Assembly: GCA_019416685.1 (NCBI GenBank)
Contig: DXWV01000037.1
Location: 68,806 to 132,805 of the forward strand
Direction: 5' to 3'
From: Bacteroides sp.
GTDB lineage: Bacteria; Bacteroidota; Bacteroidia; Bacteroidales; Bacteroidaceae
DNA length: 64,000 bases
Positions 6,784 through 14,958 of the stretch are shown in pieces (the stretch's first letter is position 1; each line of letters starts with the position of its first letter). A model generated the notes under the pieces. That model saw only the letters and a program-made list of their open reading frames with translations, was not told the origin of the DNA and did not search any database. The translations under genes and the position numbers were made by a program.

Positions 6784-7954
6784 TGCAATACTTCTGCATA
6801 ACTTTCATAGCTGAACTGACTAAATCTTCTTGTGTATATTTTCGACCTAATTTCTTTTCGGTTAAAGCCAGTTCTTGAAAGATTTCATTTTTTATTTCTT
6901 GGGGCATAGTATCGCCTTGTCCCCCTAATTTCCTGTGAATTATATCGCAATATTCACTTACTCCTGCATAATATTGATCCTTTGCAATATCTATCAACTT
7001 TTTTCTAATGTTGGTATAAACATCTTTTGCAAATGGGTGTATTTTTTCATTTCCATTAAGTTCGCTTTCTTCTACACTTCCAAAAAGTTTTTCAAGTTCT
7101 AACTTTCCATTTTTTTTGAAATCCTCATAATTCTTATCGAAAGTAAAAGCAAGAATAAATTCATCTATAAGTAAAACAAAACAATTATCATACTCAGGAT
7201 CGGCGATTAAAAATTTAGAATCGTTTTCTTCTATATCATTAAAGCGGATTAACTTATAGGATATTCGGGATAAATCTTCTATACTGTCAAAATCTACAAA
7301 ATTCAGTTCATTAATATCTTCTTTAGGTAAATACTTGTCTAAAATGCTTCTTAAAAGCTCTTCTTGCTCATATTTAAGTTTTACTCCGCTCTTTCCATGA
7401 TTAGACATTCTCCAAACAACACTACCCCAAAACAACAAGCCTAAAATAGTACTTACTCCTGATTCATAGACTTCAGTTTCTATTTTGTTTAAGGTTTTAG
7501 AATAAGCACTTTCGATTAGTGAAAATCGTTTCTCACACCCTGAACAATAATAATTGTCTACAACTAATTGTTGCTGATTATTTGCTATATCTTCATCTGA
7601 TATTTCTCCAAATGTTTCTTCTAACTTTTCCGGTTGAACAGCTCTCCCAAAATGAGAAGACATCCCCATTTTATCAATTCTAAAACCTAATTCATAGTCG
7701 CGTTGAGTTTTTCCTTCAATATTTATAACTCGTTTTAATAAAAAATGAGGAACAATATGCGAACCTTTTTTATCGGCCTGCTCTTTGCCGCATAGCCTAC
7801 ATGAATGAGTAGAACCTGTCATATCTGCATTAGAATCCTTATTAGATATTTTTGATACACTTTCTTCAGAAATTGATAGACCAGAAGAGTTATCTTTATC
7901 TCTTCTTCGACAAGTACACAGTTTACTTTTCTTTTTCCGTCTCCATTTTCCCAT
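6776..7954 (-). CDS. Zinc-finger/HNH-like protein of unknown function
   Basis: A 392-residue protein. A basic, Cys-containing N-terminus (KWRRKKKSKLCTCRRR) is followed by a treble-clef-like set: CRLCGKE, then SHIVPHFLLKR about ten residues later, and YYCSGCEKRFS about 60 residues further. CxxC, His and CxxC spacing with SHIxPxF is seen in an uncharacterized family that resembles HNH nucleases; a catalytic HNH set is not certain. The rest is acidic and probably helical. The ATG at 7954 is preferred over an upstream Phe-rich extension that lies in the neighbouring terminator. The partner may be the convergent peptidase gene. Confidence 0.6.
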   Translation of the reverse strand: MGKWRRKKKSKLCTCRRRDKDNSSGLSISEESVSKISNKDSNADMTGSTHSCRLCGKEQADKKGSHIVPHFLLKRVINIEGKTQRDYELGFRIDKMGMSSHFGRAVQPEKLEETFGEISDEDIANNQQQLVVDNYYCSGCEKRFSLIESAYSKTLNKIETEVYESGVSTILGLLFWGSVVWRMSNHGKSGVKLKYEQEELLRSILDKYLPKEDINELNFVDFDSIEDLSRISYKLIRFNDIEENDSKFLIADPEYDNCFVLLIDEFILAFTFDKNYEDFKKNGKLELEKLFGSVEESELNGNEKIHPFAKDVYTNIRKKLIDIAKDQYYAGVSEYCDIIHRKLGGQGDTMPQEIKNEIFQELALTEKKLGRKYTQEDLVSSAMKVMQKYCKN

Positions 7955-7986
7955 AAAGCAAATTATTTTTCCGCAAAAATACCCAT

Positions 7987-8024
7987 AAAAAAACACCTGA
8001 CAAAATATCTTGTCGGGTGTTTTT
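7987..8024. terminator. Terminator after the last gene of the tra-linked operon
   Basis: AAACACCTGACAA pairs with TTGTCGGGTGTTT (one G-T pair) around a short loop, with A and T runs on both sides. It ends minus-strand transcription coming from the 8056 gene and can insulate the 7954 gene. Confidence 0.8.
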
Positions 8025-8055
8025 CAATACGTTACCAGAGTCCGTTCTTTCTGTC

Positions 8056-8475
8056 CTATTTCTTCTCTGAAGACAATATTTTCTCCAACCCATCCCAGAT
8101 ATTCCCCGCGACATCCTGTGCTGTAACCGGCTTTTCAGATTTTGTATTTTCGCCACCGTTGTAGGTGTTTATATGCGTTTTGACGCTATCCATTGCGGAG
8201 AAGATAAAGAGTTCGCCACATTGCAATAACACTTCAATACGAGCCTCAAAAGGCGATATAGAAGCTATATCTTTATATAGTATAACCGTCGTTTTTGTTT
8301 CATCCGGCAATTCGGATTCAGGAACTTCAGCAGAGGGATAAACGCCCGGAAATTCAATACGGTCGTCTTTTACCTCGATACCATGCAGTCCAATGACTGA
8401 CTGCAACAGATTTGTAACTTCTGAGCGGGTTAATCCGCCACAACTCTTTTTAGAAACTTCTTCGGACGCATTCAT
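8056..8475 (-). CDS. Hypothetical protein, end of conjugation region
   Basis: A 139-residue soluble protein with no signal peptide or membrane span. It starts MNASEEVSKK and has an acidic middle part (VPESELPDETKTT) and a helical tail (NIWDGLEKILSS). I do not recognise a family. The ATG at 8475 fits better than one 13 codons upstream, since a -7 box and a leader lie further upstream. It is the last minus-strand gene before a strong terminator, so it is probably the final gene of the conjugation region or a short separate unit. Confidence 0.55.
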   Translation of the reverse strand: MNASEEVSKKSCGGLTRSEVTNLLQSVIGLHGIEVKDDRIEFPGVYPSAEVPESELPDETKTTVILYKDIASISPFEARIEVLLQCGELFIFSAMDSVKTHINTYNGGENTKSEKPVTAQDVAGNIWDGLEKILSSEKK

Positions 8476-8708
8476 GTTCGTAATATTAAAATCATTAAAC
8501 GAAAACAGGCGCAAGAGTTACAAACACATCGGCTTTAGAGGCACAGCCAAGCGCCCGCCCACTGATAGTTCATAATCTTACGCCCTTTCGATATATGATT
8601 TTGCACATATACACGATCAGGCAGAAAGAGAAACTATCATATTCGGGTGAGCTTTTGTAAATTGGCTGTTTTCTAAAGCCCCTAATATGTTGTTCTTTCC
8701 TACACTAC

Positions 8709-8750
8709 GGACACGGGAATTTATTCGCCCCGTGCCGGACTACAAAGATA
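8709..8750 (-). promoter_or_regulatory. Candidate promoter with 5' hairpin for the 8056 gene
   Basis: On the minus strand TATCTTTG (8750-8743) matches the -7 box TAnnTTTG; no clear -33 TTTG is seen. The transcript would begin near 8737, at a hairpin with arms GGCACGGG and CCCGTGTCC (8736-8709). It would carry a leader of about 260 nt before the ATG at 8475. The stretch 8476-8790 shows no other gene. Confidence 0.45.
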
Positions 8751-8790
8751 CATCTTTTTCCTAAATATATCATATTCCGGTCTTTGTATC

Positions 8791-8898
8791 TCATCCTATC
8801 TGAGCATTTATAGCTCGCTTAAAATCAAAAGGTTTGGCTACAAAGTAATAACAGTTGGTTGCACCTCCTGTTGTAACCACCAACACACCATTAATTCG
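8791..8898 (-). pseudogene. Remnant of a PH-domain gene (C-terminal 35 codons)
   Basis: Directly after the TAG stop of the 405-aa gene, the same frame continues as NGVLVVTTGGATNCYYFVAK and then PFDFKRAINAQIG before a TGA stop. This matches the C-terminal end of the nearby PH-domain protein (YGTLLVTTGGAMNTYHFVAD, then PMRFKMEVN). The fragment has no start. It indicates a second PH-domain gene that was truncated or replaced, or a partial duplication followed by recombination. Confidence 0.75.
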
Positions 8899-10116
8899 CT
8901 ACATTTTAAGACCGCCTTTCTTCTGGGGTGGCGTAAGTCGCTTTTTGGGAGGTGTGGAAATTTTGGGAGGTGGCGTTCTCTTTTGCATCCCATTCTCTTT
9001 TTTTGTTTCCTTTTTTTCTATTTGCAGTTTATCATCCGTCAGGGTATTGTGCTTTCGGACGTTCGGAAAATCCTCTTTGAGTATCTTCCCTGCCAACTCC
9101 CTTACTTCATTCATCACTTCTTTACGCTCCACATCAGTCGCCGCATCTTGAAATTTCTCATCCAACGGATCGAAACGGTCATGGTACGAGAAAAAGTTAG
9201 GCCATTCGTCCATAATCTCCGGGTTATCACATTTCGGGTCGGATAACCACAAAAGAGCGCTTATGTCATAGGTGTCGTCGGGAAGCGATATAATATCTAC
9301 ATCTAATCCTGCAAATGGGATAAACTGTTCATTTGCCGGAGCCATATTATATTCATTATTAACACATACAGCCCTGAAATCATTAATATCACAATATGCG
9401 GAAGCCGGGAGCATCCCGAAAGGCTCAGGCCCGTCGGCATACAACGCATCCAGTTCCGGATTCACTTTCCCCAACTGCTGTATATCCGGGATTACATCTA
9501 TCTTATTGAGAAATGTAATATCCAGCCGGGCATCGAAGTAGTTAGCAACATGAAAATCAATATATTTCTGTTGCAATTCTTCACCCTGTTGTGTCCCGTC
9601 GAACAAAACCACCCCTTTATCCGTTTCAATCCCGTGATAGGTCGGATAATCCATTCTCTCACCGAAATTGGAATACCTTAATACGGCGTTCTGGTATGCA
9701 GGTTGTTTCTCCAACTCTTTCTGCGAATTTTCCTGAAGTAGCGGGTTTAATCCATTATCGTAACAATACATAGCAGGATATAAACGAATAGTCTGATGGG
9801 GTTTTATACCCTGACTTTTTATCGTATCGAAAATACGTTGATGGTATTCTGCATCATTTCCTCCGCTTTTCCAATATGGAACGTCCTTATCATCTGCAAA
9901 GCGGTAATGAAGGAAAAAATCATTCAGGTAAGGTGCGTTTTTTCCTTTTTGGGTATAATAGACGGCATCCTGAGTAAACTCACGAAAATTATTATACATG
10001 GTATCACCCGCCGCTACGCTCCTGATTTTCCCTTCAGGGGAAAGCATCATATAGAGGTCGCCTGGCTTTCTTATCCGGTAAGGATCGACTTTATTATTAT
10101 TATTTTCTGTTTTCAT
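8899..10116 (-). CDS. Unknown 405-aa protein with Pro/Lys-rich tail
   Basis: A 405-residue soluble protein without signal peptide or membrane span. The body (1-330) is rich in aromatic and acidic residues. The last 60 residues are low-complexity and basic, with repeated Pro-Lys segments (RTPPPKISTPPKKRLTPPQK). I do not recognise a family. It follows the PH-domain gene by 25 bases, so it belongs to the conjugation operon's downstream part. Its stop is followed in frame by a PH-domain remnant, so the present C-terminus may be the product of recombination. A role in transfer, entry exclusion or recipient take-over cannot be decided. Confidence 0.6.
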   Translation of the reverse strand: MKTENNNNKVDPYRIRKPGDLYMMLSPEGKIRSVAAGDTMYNNFREFTQDAVYYTQKGKNAPYLNDFFLHYRFADDKDVPYWKSGGNDAEYHQRIFDTIKSQGIKPHQTIRLYPAMYCYDNGLNPLLQENSQKELEKQPAYQNAVLRYSNFGERMDYPTYHGIETDKGVVLFDGTQQGEELQQKYIDFHVANYFDARLDITFLNKIDVIPDIQQLGKVNPELDALYADGPEPFGMLPASAYCDINDFRAVCVNNEYNMAPANEQFIPFAGLDVDIISLPDDTYDISALLWLSDPKCDNPEIMDEWPNFFSYHDRFDPLDEKFQDAATDVERKEVMNEVRELAGKILKEDFPNVRKHNTLTDDKLQIEKKETKKENGMQKRTPPPKISTPPKKRLTPPQKKGGLKM

Positions 10117-10141
10117 ATTTCATTTATTAATGATTATTATT

Positions 10142-10603
10142 TTATCTGCTACGGTAGGTTTCAATCGAGGAATTAACTTCCATTTTGAAACGCATCGGAT
10201 CGGCAACGAAATGGTAAGTATTCATTGCACCCCCGGTTGTTACGAGCAGTGTGCCATAGCCAAAGAACCTACCCGCTACGCTCTGCGTAACAATAAGCCC
10301 CTCTACCTTTGTATGTACTAACTCCCGTACCCGGCGGCTGATAATACCCGTTTTCAGTATTACCCTGTAATTGGTAATTACGAATAGGGAGCCAACCTTG
10401 ATGCAAACCCGTTGCACAAGCGAAACCAGTCCAAGAAAAAGGATCGTTATTCCGAGCCATTTCATTACCGGAACGGACACATCGCAAAGGATGAAGCCGC
10501 CCACCATAAACAGGCATAGCGGCTCAACAAAGAGGAAATAATGAATCCGCGCACGGTATTTTATTTCCTCTCCCGGTTGAAAGTGAGATTTTAGAAAATT
10601 CAT
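10142..10603 (-). CDS. Membrane PH-domain protein (bPH_2/YdbS-like)
   Basis: A 153-residue protein with two hydrophobic segments near residues 25-65. A bacterial PH-like domain follows, with the characteristic FVITNYRVILKTGIISRRVREL, a signature of the YdbS/YdbT (DUF304) family when read as LTNYRVxxxxGxxxR. It probably sits in the inner membrane with the PH domain in the cytosol. The ATG at 10603 lies inside the 3' end of the M23 peptidase gene (80-bp overlap, other frame). The function in conjugation is unknown. Confidence 0.75.
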   Translation of the reverse strand: MNFLKSHFQPGEEIKYRARIHYFLFVEPLCLFMVGGFILCDVSVPVMKWLGITILFLGLVSLVQRVCIKVGSLFVITNYRVILKTGIISRRVRELVHTKVEGLIVTQSVAGRFFGYGTLLVTTGGAMNTYHFVADPMRFKMEVNSSIETYRSR

Positions 10604-11204
10604 ATTGTTTCTGTTTATTATTCAATATATCAGATAAGCAACCACACCACCCGGTCGGATTCAGGAAACGTTTACCTTTCCTTATTTCATAATGCAAGTG
10701 GCTACCTGTTGCTACCCCTGTATTGCCCACACAAGCTATTTGCTGGGTTATGCTTACCGAATCTCCTATATTTACTATCGTTCTGCTTAAATGTGCATAG
10801 AATGACCGGAAACCGCCTGCGTGCTGAATTTCAATAAAGTTTCCATACCCAGAACAATAACCTTTACGGGTTACAATTCCGTTTCCGGTGGCATACACAG
10901 GTGTACCTTTAGTTTTTGGAATGTCAATCCCTGTATGAAATTTCCTTATCCTGTAAACAGGATGAATCCGCCACCCAAACCCCGACGAAATGCGTATCGG
11001 CTCTTTAACCGGAAAAATTACGGGATAGTCGCATAATTCTTCTATCAACATTTGCATTGAATCAACAACCCGCTGAAATTCATATATAGAATATGTATCT
11101 TTTGTGCATTCTTCTATTTCCGTTTTTCTGTTCAGAGAATCAAATGGTTGTCCTGATGCCGGCAAATACAGCAAAACGGTAAATATTATTATCAGGTATT
11201 TCAT
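10524..11204 (-). CDS. M23-family peptidoglycan endopeptidase
   Basis: A 226-residue exported protein. A signal peptide (MKYLIIIFTVLLYLPASGQ) precedes a helical stretch and the M23 LytM domain. Metal and catalytic motifs are present: HTGIDI (H and D), GNFIEIQHAGG, FYAHLS and the final HLHYEIRKG. It should cleave peptide cross-links and open the cell wall for the transfer machine. The ATG at 11204 is chosen over an upstream TTG. The last 27 residues overlap the start of the PH-domain gene in another frame. Confidence 0.88.
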   Translation of the reverse strand: MKYLIIIFTVLLYLPASGQPFDSLNRKTEIEECTKDTYSIYEFQRVVDSMQMLIEELCDYPVIFPVKEPIRISSGFGWRIHPVYRIRKFHTGIDIPKTKGTPVYATGNGIVTRKGYCSGYGNFIEIQHAGGFRSFYAHLSRTIVNIGDSVSITQQIACVGNTGVATGSHLHYEIRKGKRFLNPTGWCGCLSDILNNKQKQYEFSKISLSTGRGNKIPCADSLFPLC

Positions 11205-11226
11205 CGTCAATCTGTAATTTAGAGTA

Positions 11227-11250
11227 AGTACCCGAAATAATCCGGGTACT
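11227..11250. terminator. Intergenic hairpin (weak terminator or processing site)
   Basis: AGTACCCG and CGGGTACT form an 8-bp perfect stem with an 8-base loop, extended by flanking GTAA/TTAC pairing. It lies between the DUF3872 gene and the M23 gene. There is no long T run on the minus strand, so partial termination or RNA processing is more likely than full termination. Confidence 0.45.
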
Positions 11251-11273
11251 TTACTTACTCTATTTCTATCGGA

Positions 11274-11726
11274 CTATTCCTCCTCCGGTTCTTCATCCCC
11301 TTTGGCATTCTGAAACGAGAATGTTTTTTGAACCACCTGCCCGAATGAATCTTCAATGTACACGTCAATAACCTGCTGATCTGTACTGTGTGAAGTATAA
11401 TAAAGCCGGAAAGTTGTTTTCTTCAATGGATACAGGTCATTCGGTAGAAATACCGTTCCGTCGTCCAGTCTTAACTCACCTTTACCGTCCGTTTGGAAAT
11501 AACGAATTTTAAACGCCGTTTCGCTGTAATTGCCTTCCCTAACTATCTGACACCTGACTTCAACAGTTTCACCTTCGGTAATCCGTTTTTGAACGGGCAT
11601 TGTTTCCAAATCGAAGCTATACATCTGTTTTACGTCCAATTCATTATCACAGGCGACAAACATCAATACGATGGCTGCCAGCCATGCCGTGAGCGCAAGT
11701 GCTCTTTTGAATGTTATCTTTTTCAT
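11274..11726 (-). CDS. traQ: Conjugal transfer lipoprotein, DUF3872 (TraQ-like)
   Basis: A 150-residue lipoprotein with signal and lipobox (AAIVLMFVACDNE, Cys near 26). A single immunoglobulin-like beta domain follows (TEGETVEVRCQIVREGNY, then FRLYYTSHS). The C-terminus is acidic. It matches the DUF3872 family of Bacteroides conjugative transposons, usually called TraQ or placed just after TraO. It follows traO by 10 bases. It probably lies in the periplasm as a minor part of the transfer apparatus; its exact job is unknown. Confidence 0.82.
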   Translation of the reverse strand: MKKITFKRALALTAWLAAIVLMFVACDNELDVKQMYSFDLETMPVQKRITEGETVEVRCQIVREGNYSETAFKIRYFQTDGKGELRLDDGTVFLPNDLYPLKKTTFRLYYTSHSTDQQVIDVYIEDSFGQVVQKTFSFQNAKGDEEPEEE

Positions 11727-11736
11727 TGTCTTTGCT

Positions 11737-12321
11737 TTAATTAATCATAAATTTCAGTCCGATACCGAACTGTGTATGGAAGTGTCCGCTTGATGTTCCC
11801 CAGAGAATACGCTCACGCCCCGTCAGAAGCAGGATAACCCTATCCGACAGGTAGGCTTCGACTTCTAAAGTAATCGCACCACCATACAGGAATCGGTCTT
11901 TGTTTTGGATAGTTGAGCCGTCATACAATAGTTTGTCGCCCCAATTCACCGTTTCATATCCGGCCAGTGCCGATGCACCGAGGGAGAAGAAAAAAGTCTT
12001 TGAGCCGTCGGAGAGAAACTTATAATAATAACCGCCTTCTCCGGTAAACTGCGCCATAGGAATACGCCCGTCCTTATAGGGATAATAGCGGTTCAGATAC
12101 TCCGCACCGAACACCCATTTATTGGCGTTCTTAGCGTATGTACTCATAGCTATTCCGAAGTAGTACCCCAATTCATTGCGGTTGTCTGATGTATGAAAAC
12201 CATCAACCATACCACCCCGCAGTTCCAAACCACGCATCCCTTTCAGGGCGCGTTGGGCGTGTGCCTCGCCACCCATGACAAGACACAACGCCGCTACGAT
12301 AAAAAACACAGCCCTTTTCAT
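11737..12321 (-). CDS. traO: Conjugal transfer protein TraO
   Basis: A 194-residue exported protein with a signal peptide (VAALCLVMGGEAHAQ). The remainder is rich in alternating aromatic residues and glycine, ending FGIGLKFMIN, a beta-strand end with a terminal aromatic pattern typical of outer-membrane beta-barrels. The start (QRALKGMRGLELRGGMVDGF) matches TraO of Bacteroides conjugative transposons. One base separates it from traN. It probably sits in the outer membrane next to the TraN part of the channel. Confidence 0.88.
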   Translation of the reverse strand: MKRAVFFIVAALCLVMGGEAHAQRALKGMRGLELRGGMVDGFHTSDNRNELGYYFGIAMSTYAKNANKWVFGAEYLNRYYPYKDGRIPMAQFTGEGGYYYKFLSDGSKTFFFSLGASALAGYETVNWGDKLLYDGSTIQNKDRFLYGGAITLEVEAYLSDRVILLLTGRERILWGTSSGHFHTQFGIGLKFMIN

Positions 12322-12322
12322 A

Positions 12323-13276
12323 TTACTTCGTTTTTAGCTCGTTGATAACCTTTGCACGTATCAAATCGGCATTTTCTACCGTAAAGGTCTGATGCCGTCC
12401 GCCCTCTTTTTCGTGAAGTTCGATAACGAGGTGCTTATCATCCGGAATAGTGAATTTCGGTAGGGTAAATATGGTGCGTTCACTTTTTTTACCGCCGATA
12501 AGCGTTACATTATTGTGTGCTCTGAGCGGCCAGATAACCTGCTCCTGAATGGCGGTACGTTTCGCCACCTTTTTATCTACAATCTTGAACGTGATATAGT
12601 CCACATCAAAAGGCACATTGGACGAGTTTTTCAGTTGCAAATGGAAATACAGTAATCCGTTATGCGAATAAATCCCTTTTAACGTGTATTGAATACCGAA
12701 ACGTTTGGAACCGAGGTGCTTGATTTCCCTGTCATTGTTCTTATAGATAGATTTCATTATCAGTTTGACCAACAGGGGCGATTCCTGACCGAGTTCGTGC
12801 ATATAAATATCCAGTGCGTTATTCGGTCTATTAGTCGCTTCTCCGTCATGGATAAAATCGGTCATCTCAATAGAGAGCTTTACCGGTTCGTCTGCATACT
12901 TCACATTAAAAGTATAGTACGCTCCATCTTCGGTTATTACCGCCAGATTACTCTCCCTGCTGAAATCACGCAAGGCGGCTTTCACACGCAACACGTTCTC
13001 CGTGCCGTCGGCTTTTGCAGCCAGCAGATCTGCCGAACCTAAATCCACATAGCGGATTGCGGACGGGAAAATGATATGCACCGTTTTCGAGAATGTTACC
13101 TCCAGTGCGTGAGGTGGAATCATCCGGTCGAATGTTAGCGGGCGGGTAAAGCCCTGATAGTAGTCGCCCGTTGTAGGGGTGGTCTGTGTTACTGTAACCG
13201 TTTCTTTGGTTACTTCCTGTGCGTTAGCCGCAAATACTGTCGCTACGAAAGCGAACATCAAAAAAAACTTTTTCAT
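12323..13276 (-). CDS. traN: Conjugal transfer protein TraN (DUF4138, VirB9-like)
   Basis: A 317-residue exported protein with a signal peptide (FVATVFAANAQ). The body is beta-rich and carries the family signature TFSKTVHIIFPSAIRYVDLG near residue 60. TraN of Bacteroides elements is the likely counterpart of VirB9 and joins TraM in the outer-membrane core of the type IV channel. The gene is followed after 1 bp by traO. The leader holds a CCACTAAAATTCC motif shared with other genes of the element. Confidence 0.92.
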   Translation of the reverse strand: MKKFFLMFAFVATVFAANAQEVTKETVTVTQTTPTTGDYYQGFTRPLTFDRMIPPHALEVTFSKTVHIIFPSAIRYVDLGSADLLAAKADGTENVLRVKAALRDFSRESNLAVITEDGAYYTFNVKYADEPVKLSIEMTDFIHDGEATNRPNNALDIYMHELGQESPLLVKLIMKSIYKNNDREIKHLGSKRFGIQYTLKGIYSHNGLLYFHLQLKNSSNVPFDVDYITFKIVDKKVAKRTAIQEQVIWPLRAHNNVTLIGGKKSERTIFTLPKFTIPDDKHLVIELHEKEGGRHQTFTVENADLIRAKVINELKTK

Positions 13277-13302
13277 TACTTGTTTTTTAAAGTGTTATAA
13301 AA

Positions 13303-13315
13303 TGGAATTTTAGTG
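13303..13315 (-). repeat. Shared leader motif CCACTAAAATTCC upstream of traN
   Basis: On the minus strand CCACTAAAATTCC lies 26 bases before the traN ATG, just after a small hairpin (CAGCC/GGCTG). Near-identical copies lie before traE (21534-21546), before a DUF3408 gene (22776-22788) and, as an inverted pair, around the topoisomerase terminator (46745-46830). Confidence 0.6.
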
Positions 13316-13342
13316 GCAGCCGCAGGCTGTTTTGTTATTATG

Positions 13343-14674
13343 TTATTTCAATGGAGGAAGTAACAGTACTTGATAACCTGCTTTGAGCGTTATTTTTACC
13401 GTTCGCATTTTTCGGCTGACATACTGTGATGCACCCTGAATAGCGCTTCGCCCCAAATCAGCCAGCAATTGTGATCCGGCATCATCCGTTATTGTGATGC
13501 TACTTCCCATACCTGACCCCATATTGGCGGCAATCTCTTTGACGGCATTTATTTCCTCCGAGCCGGGAACGGAAATGCCTTGCCCGCCGTCTAAATCATA
13601 GACCAGCAATTCAACCGGAATCACATTTCCGGCGTGTTGAATAGCGTTAATGGTAATGCCCATTCTTTCGCCTGTGATACGTGCCGAGCCTGTTACCACC
13701 GTATTGGCGGGGATAAGGTAATTCCCTGCCTTCATAGGTTCAAGCAGGCGCAAACCCACTTCCTGCCCGTCGGTAATCGTTACTGTCTGATAGACACACG
13801 CCCTGATGCTGTTTTTTTCTTTCACATCTTCGTTTCCCGCCACTGTATTGAATCCCCAATTCCGGGGCTTGATAAATTCTTCCATAAAGACAGAATCCGG
13901 CATCGGGGCAGCCAGTAGCGATACTACATTGTGGCGTACCTGTGTAACAGGTTGTACGGCTACCTTGCCGTTTGTTGTTTGCACCACAGGGGAATTGCTA
14001 CCGGAAGCCTGCTCTCCGCCACCCATATAGCGGGCGGCAATAGCGTAGGATTTTTCAATCATCGCCAGTTGTTCTTCTTCGGAAGACTTACGTTCCTGTT
14101 CCTCTGTTAGCCGCTGTTCCAATTCCTGTATGCGTGCTTCCAAAGCAAGCTGCGCCTGTTCGTCCGTTTTTGTGGCGGGTTCTTCGTAGAAACTACCTAA
14201 TTGGCGATTTACATCCTGATAGGCGCTGTTTGAAGTCTGGAAAGCATTACCACTTCGGGAAGATGTTCTACCCGACGTTGGTTCTTCGTAATAATCCGGC
14301 GATTGAGGTGTTATTTTCACCTGTTCTTTTCCGGTTTCATTTTCTTCGCCCAGGTTAAAGGCAAAATCCTGTAAGGAACGCATCTTTTCCTGTTGTTTAT
14401 TTTGCATCGCTTCCTGCATATAGGCATCGCGCTTGTCAGACACAATGCCGCTCTCTTTGGGTGTAGGCAGATCGGTATTGAAACCGACTTTTTGTTCCTC
14501 TTCTTTCTCCCCTGATGGGGCGAAGATGAGCCACATCGACCCGGCGAACAATAGGAACAACAGCGGGAAGATTATCATCTTCTTTCGCTTTTGTAGCTCT
14601 TGTGGCGTGAGTTCCTTTTTCTCTTTCTCCACCACAGGCTTTTCGTTATTCTGATTCAAATTCTCCGTACTCAT
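13343..14674 (-). CDS. traM: Conjugal transfer protein TraM (VirB10-like)
   Basis: A 443-residue protein. A charged N-terminal cytosolic segment is followed by one membrane span at about 34-50 (MIIFPLLFLLFAGSMWLIF). A long Gln/Glu-rich coiled-coil-like periplasmic linker follows, then a C-terminal beta domain (from about 280) with LLEPMKAGNYLIPANTVVTG, as in TraM/VirB10 proteins. It should span from the inner membrane to the outer-membrane core and sense energy. It overlaps traL by 29 bases, so translation is probably coupled. Confidence 0.92.
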   Translation of the reverse strand: MSTENLNQNNEKPVVEKEKKELTPQELQKRKKMIIFPLLFLLFAGSMWLIFAPSGEKEEEQKVGFNTDLPTPKESGIVSDKRDAYMQEAMQNKQQEKMRSLQDFAFNLGEENETGKEQVKITPQSPDYYEEPTSGRTSSRSGNAFQTSNSAYQDVNRQLGSFYEEPATKTDEQAQLALEARIQELEQRLTEEQERKSSEEEQLAMIEKSYAIAARYMGGGEQASGSNSPVVQTTNGKVAVQPVTQVRHNVVSLLAAPMPDSVFMEEFIKPRNWGFNTVAGNEDVKEKNSIRACVYQTVTITDGQEVGLRLLEPMKAGNYLIPANTVVTGSARITGERMGITINAIQHAGNVIPVELLVYDLDGGQGISVPGSEEINAVKEIAANMGSGMGSSITITDDAGSQLLADLGRSAIQGASQYVSRKMRTVKITLKAGYQVLLLPPLK

Positions 14675-14954
14675 AATTAAAATCGTTTATTTGTTTTACA
14701 CTATCCAGCAGCGATTGCTTCTGCCGGAGTTCCAGTTCCAGCTTTTCGATATGCTGTATCTGCATCCTTTCGCCGTTTCCTTTACCGATATGGTAAATGG
14801 AAGAAATGGTGAAGTAGATAGACAGCCCGCTAAGTGTCAGAACCATAAAAATGGTTATCAGTATCCGGGCATCTTTACTGAGCGACCCACACGCATAGCG
14901 GAGACGGTCGCCTACCCATTGGGTGGGATTAATTCGTTTCTTTTTCTTTGCCAT
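14646..14954 (-). CDS. traL: Conjugal transfer protein TraL (DUF3989)
   Basis: A 102-residue protein with a basic N-terminus (MAKKKKRINPTQW), one membrane span at about 31-50 (ILITIFMVLTLSGLSIYFTI) and a C-terminal helix with a heptad-like pattern (IQHIEKLELELRQKQ). This matches DUF3989/TraL of Bacteroides conjugative transposons, a small inner-membrane protein encoded between TraK and TraM. Its role is structural and poorly defined. Confidence 0.88.
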   Translation of the reverse strand: MAKKKKRINPTQWVGDRLRYACGSLSKDARILITIFMVLTLSGLSIYFTISSIYHIGKGNGERMQIQHIEKLELELRQKQSLLDSVKQINDFNYEYGEFESE

Positions 14955-14958
14955 GATT

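Noticed and set aside
8709..8736. Hairpin as a rho-independent terminator
   Set aside because: No T run on either strand; its place just after a -7 box fits a transcript 5' end better.
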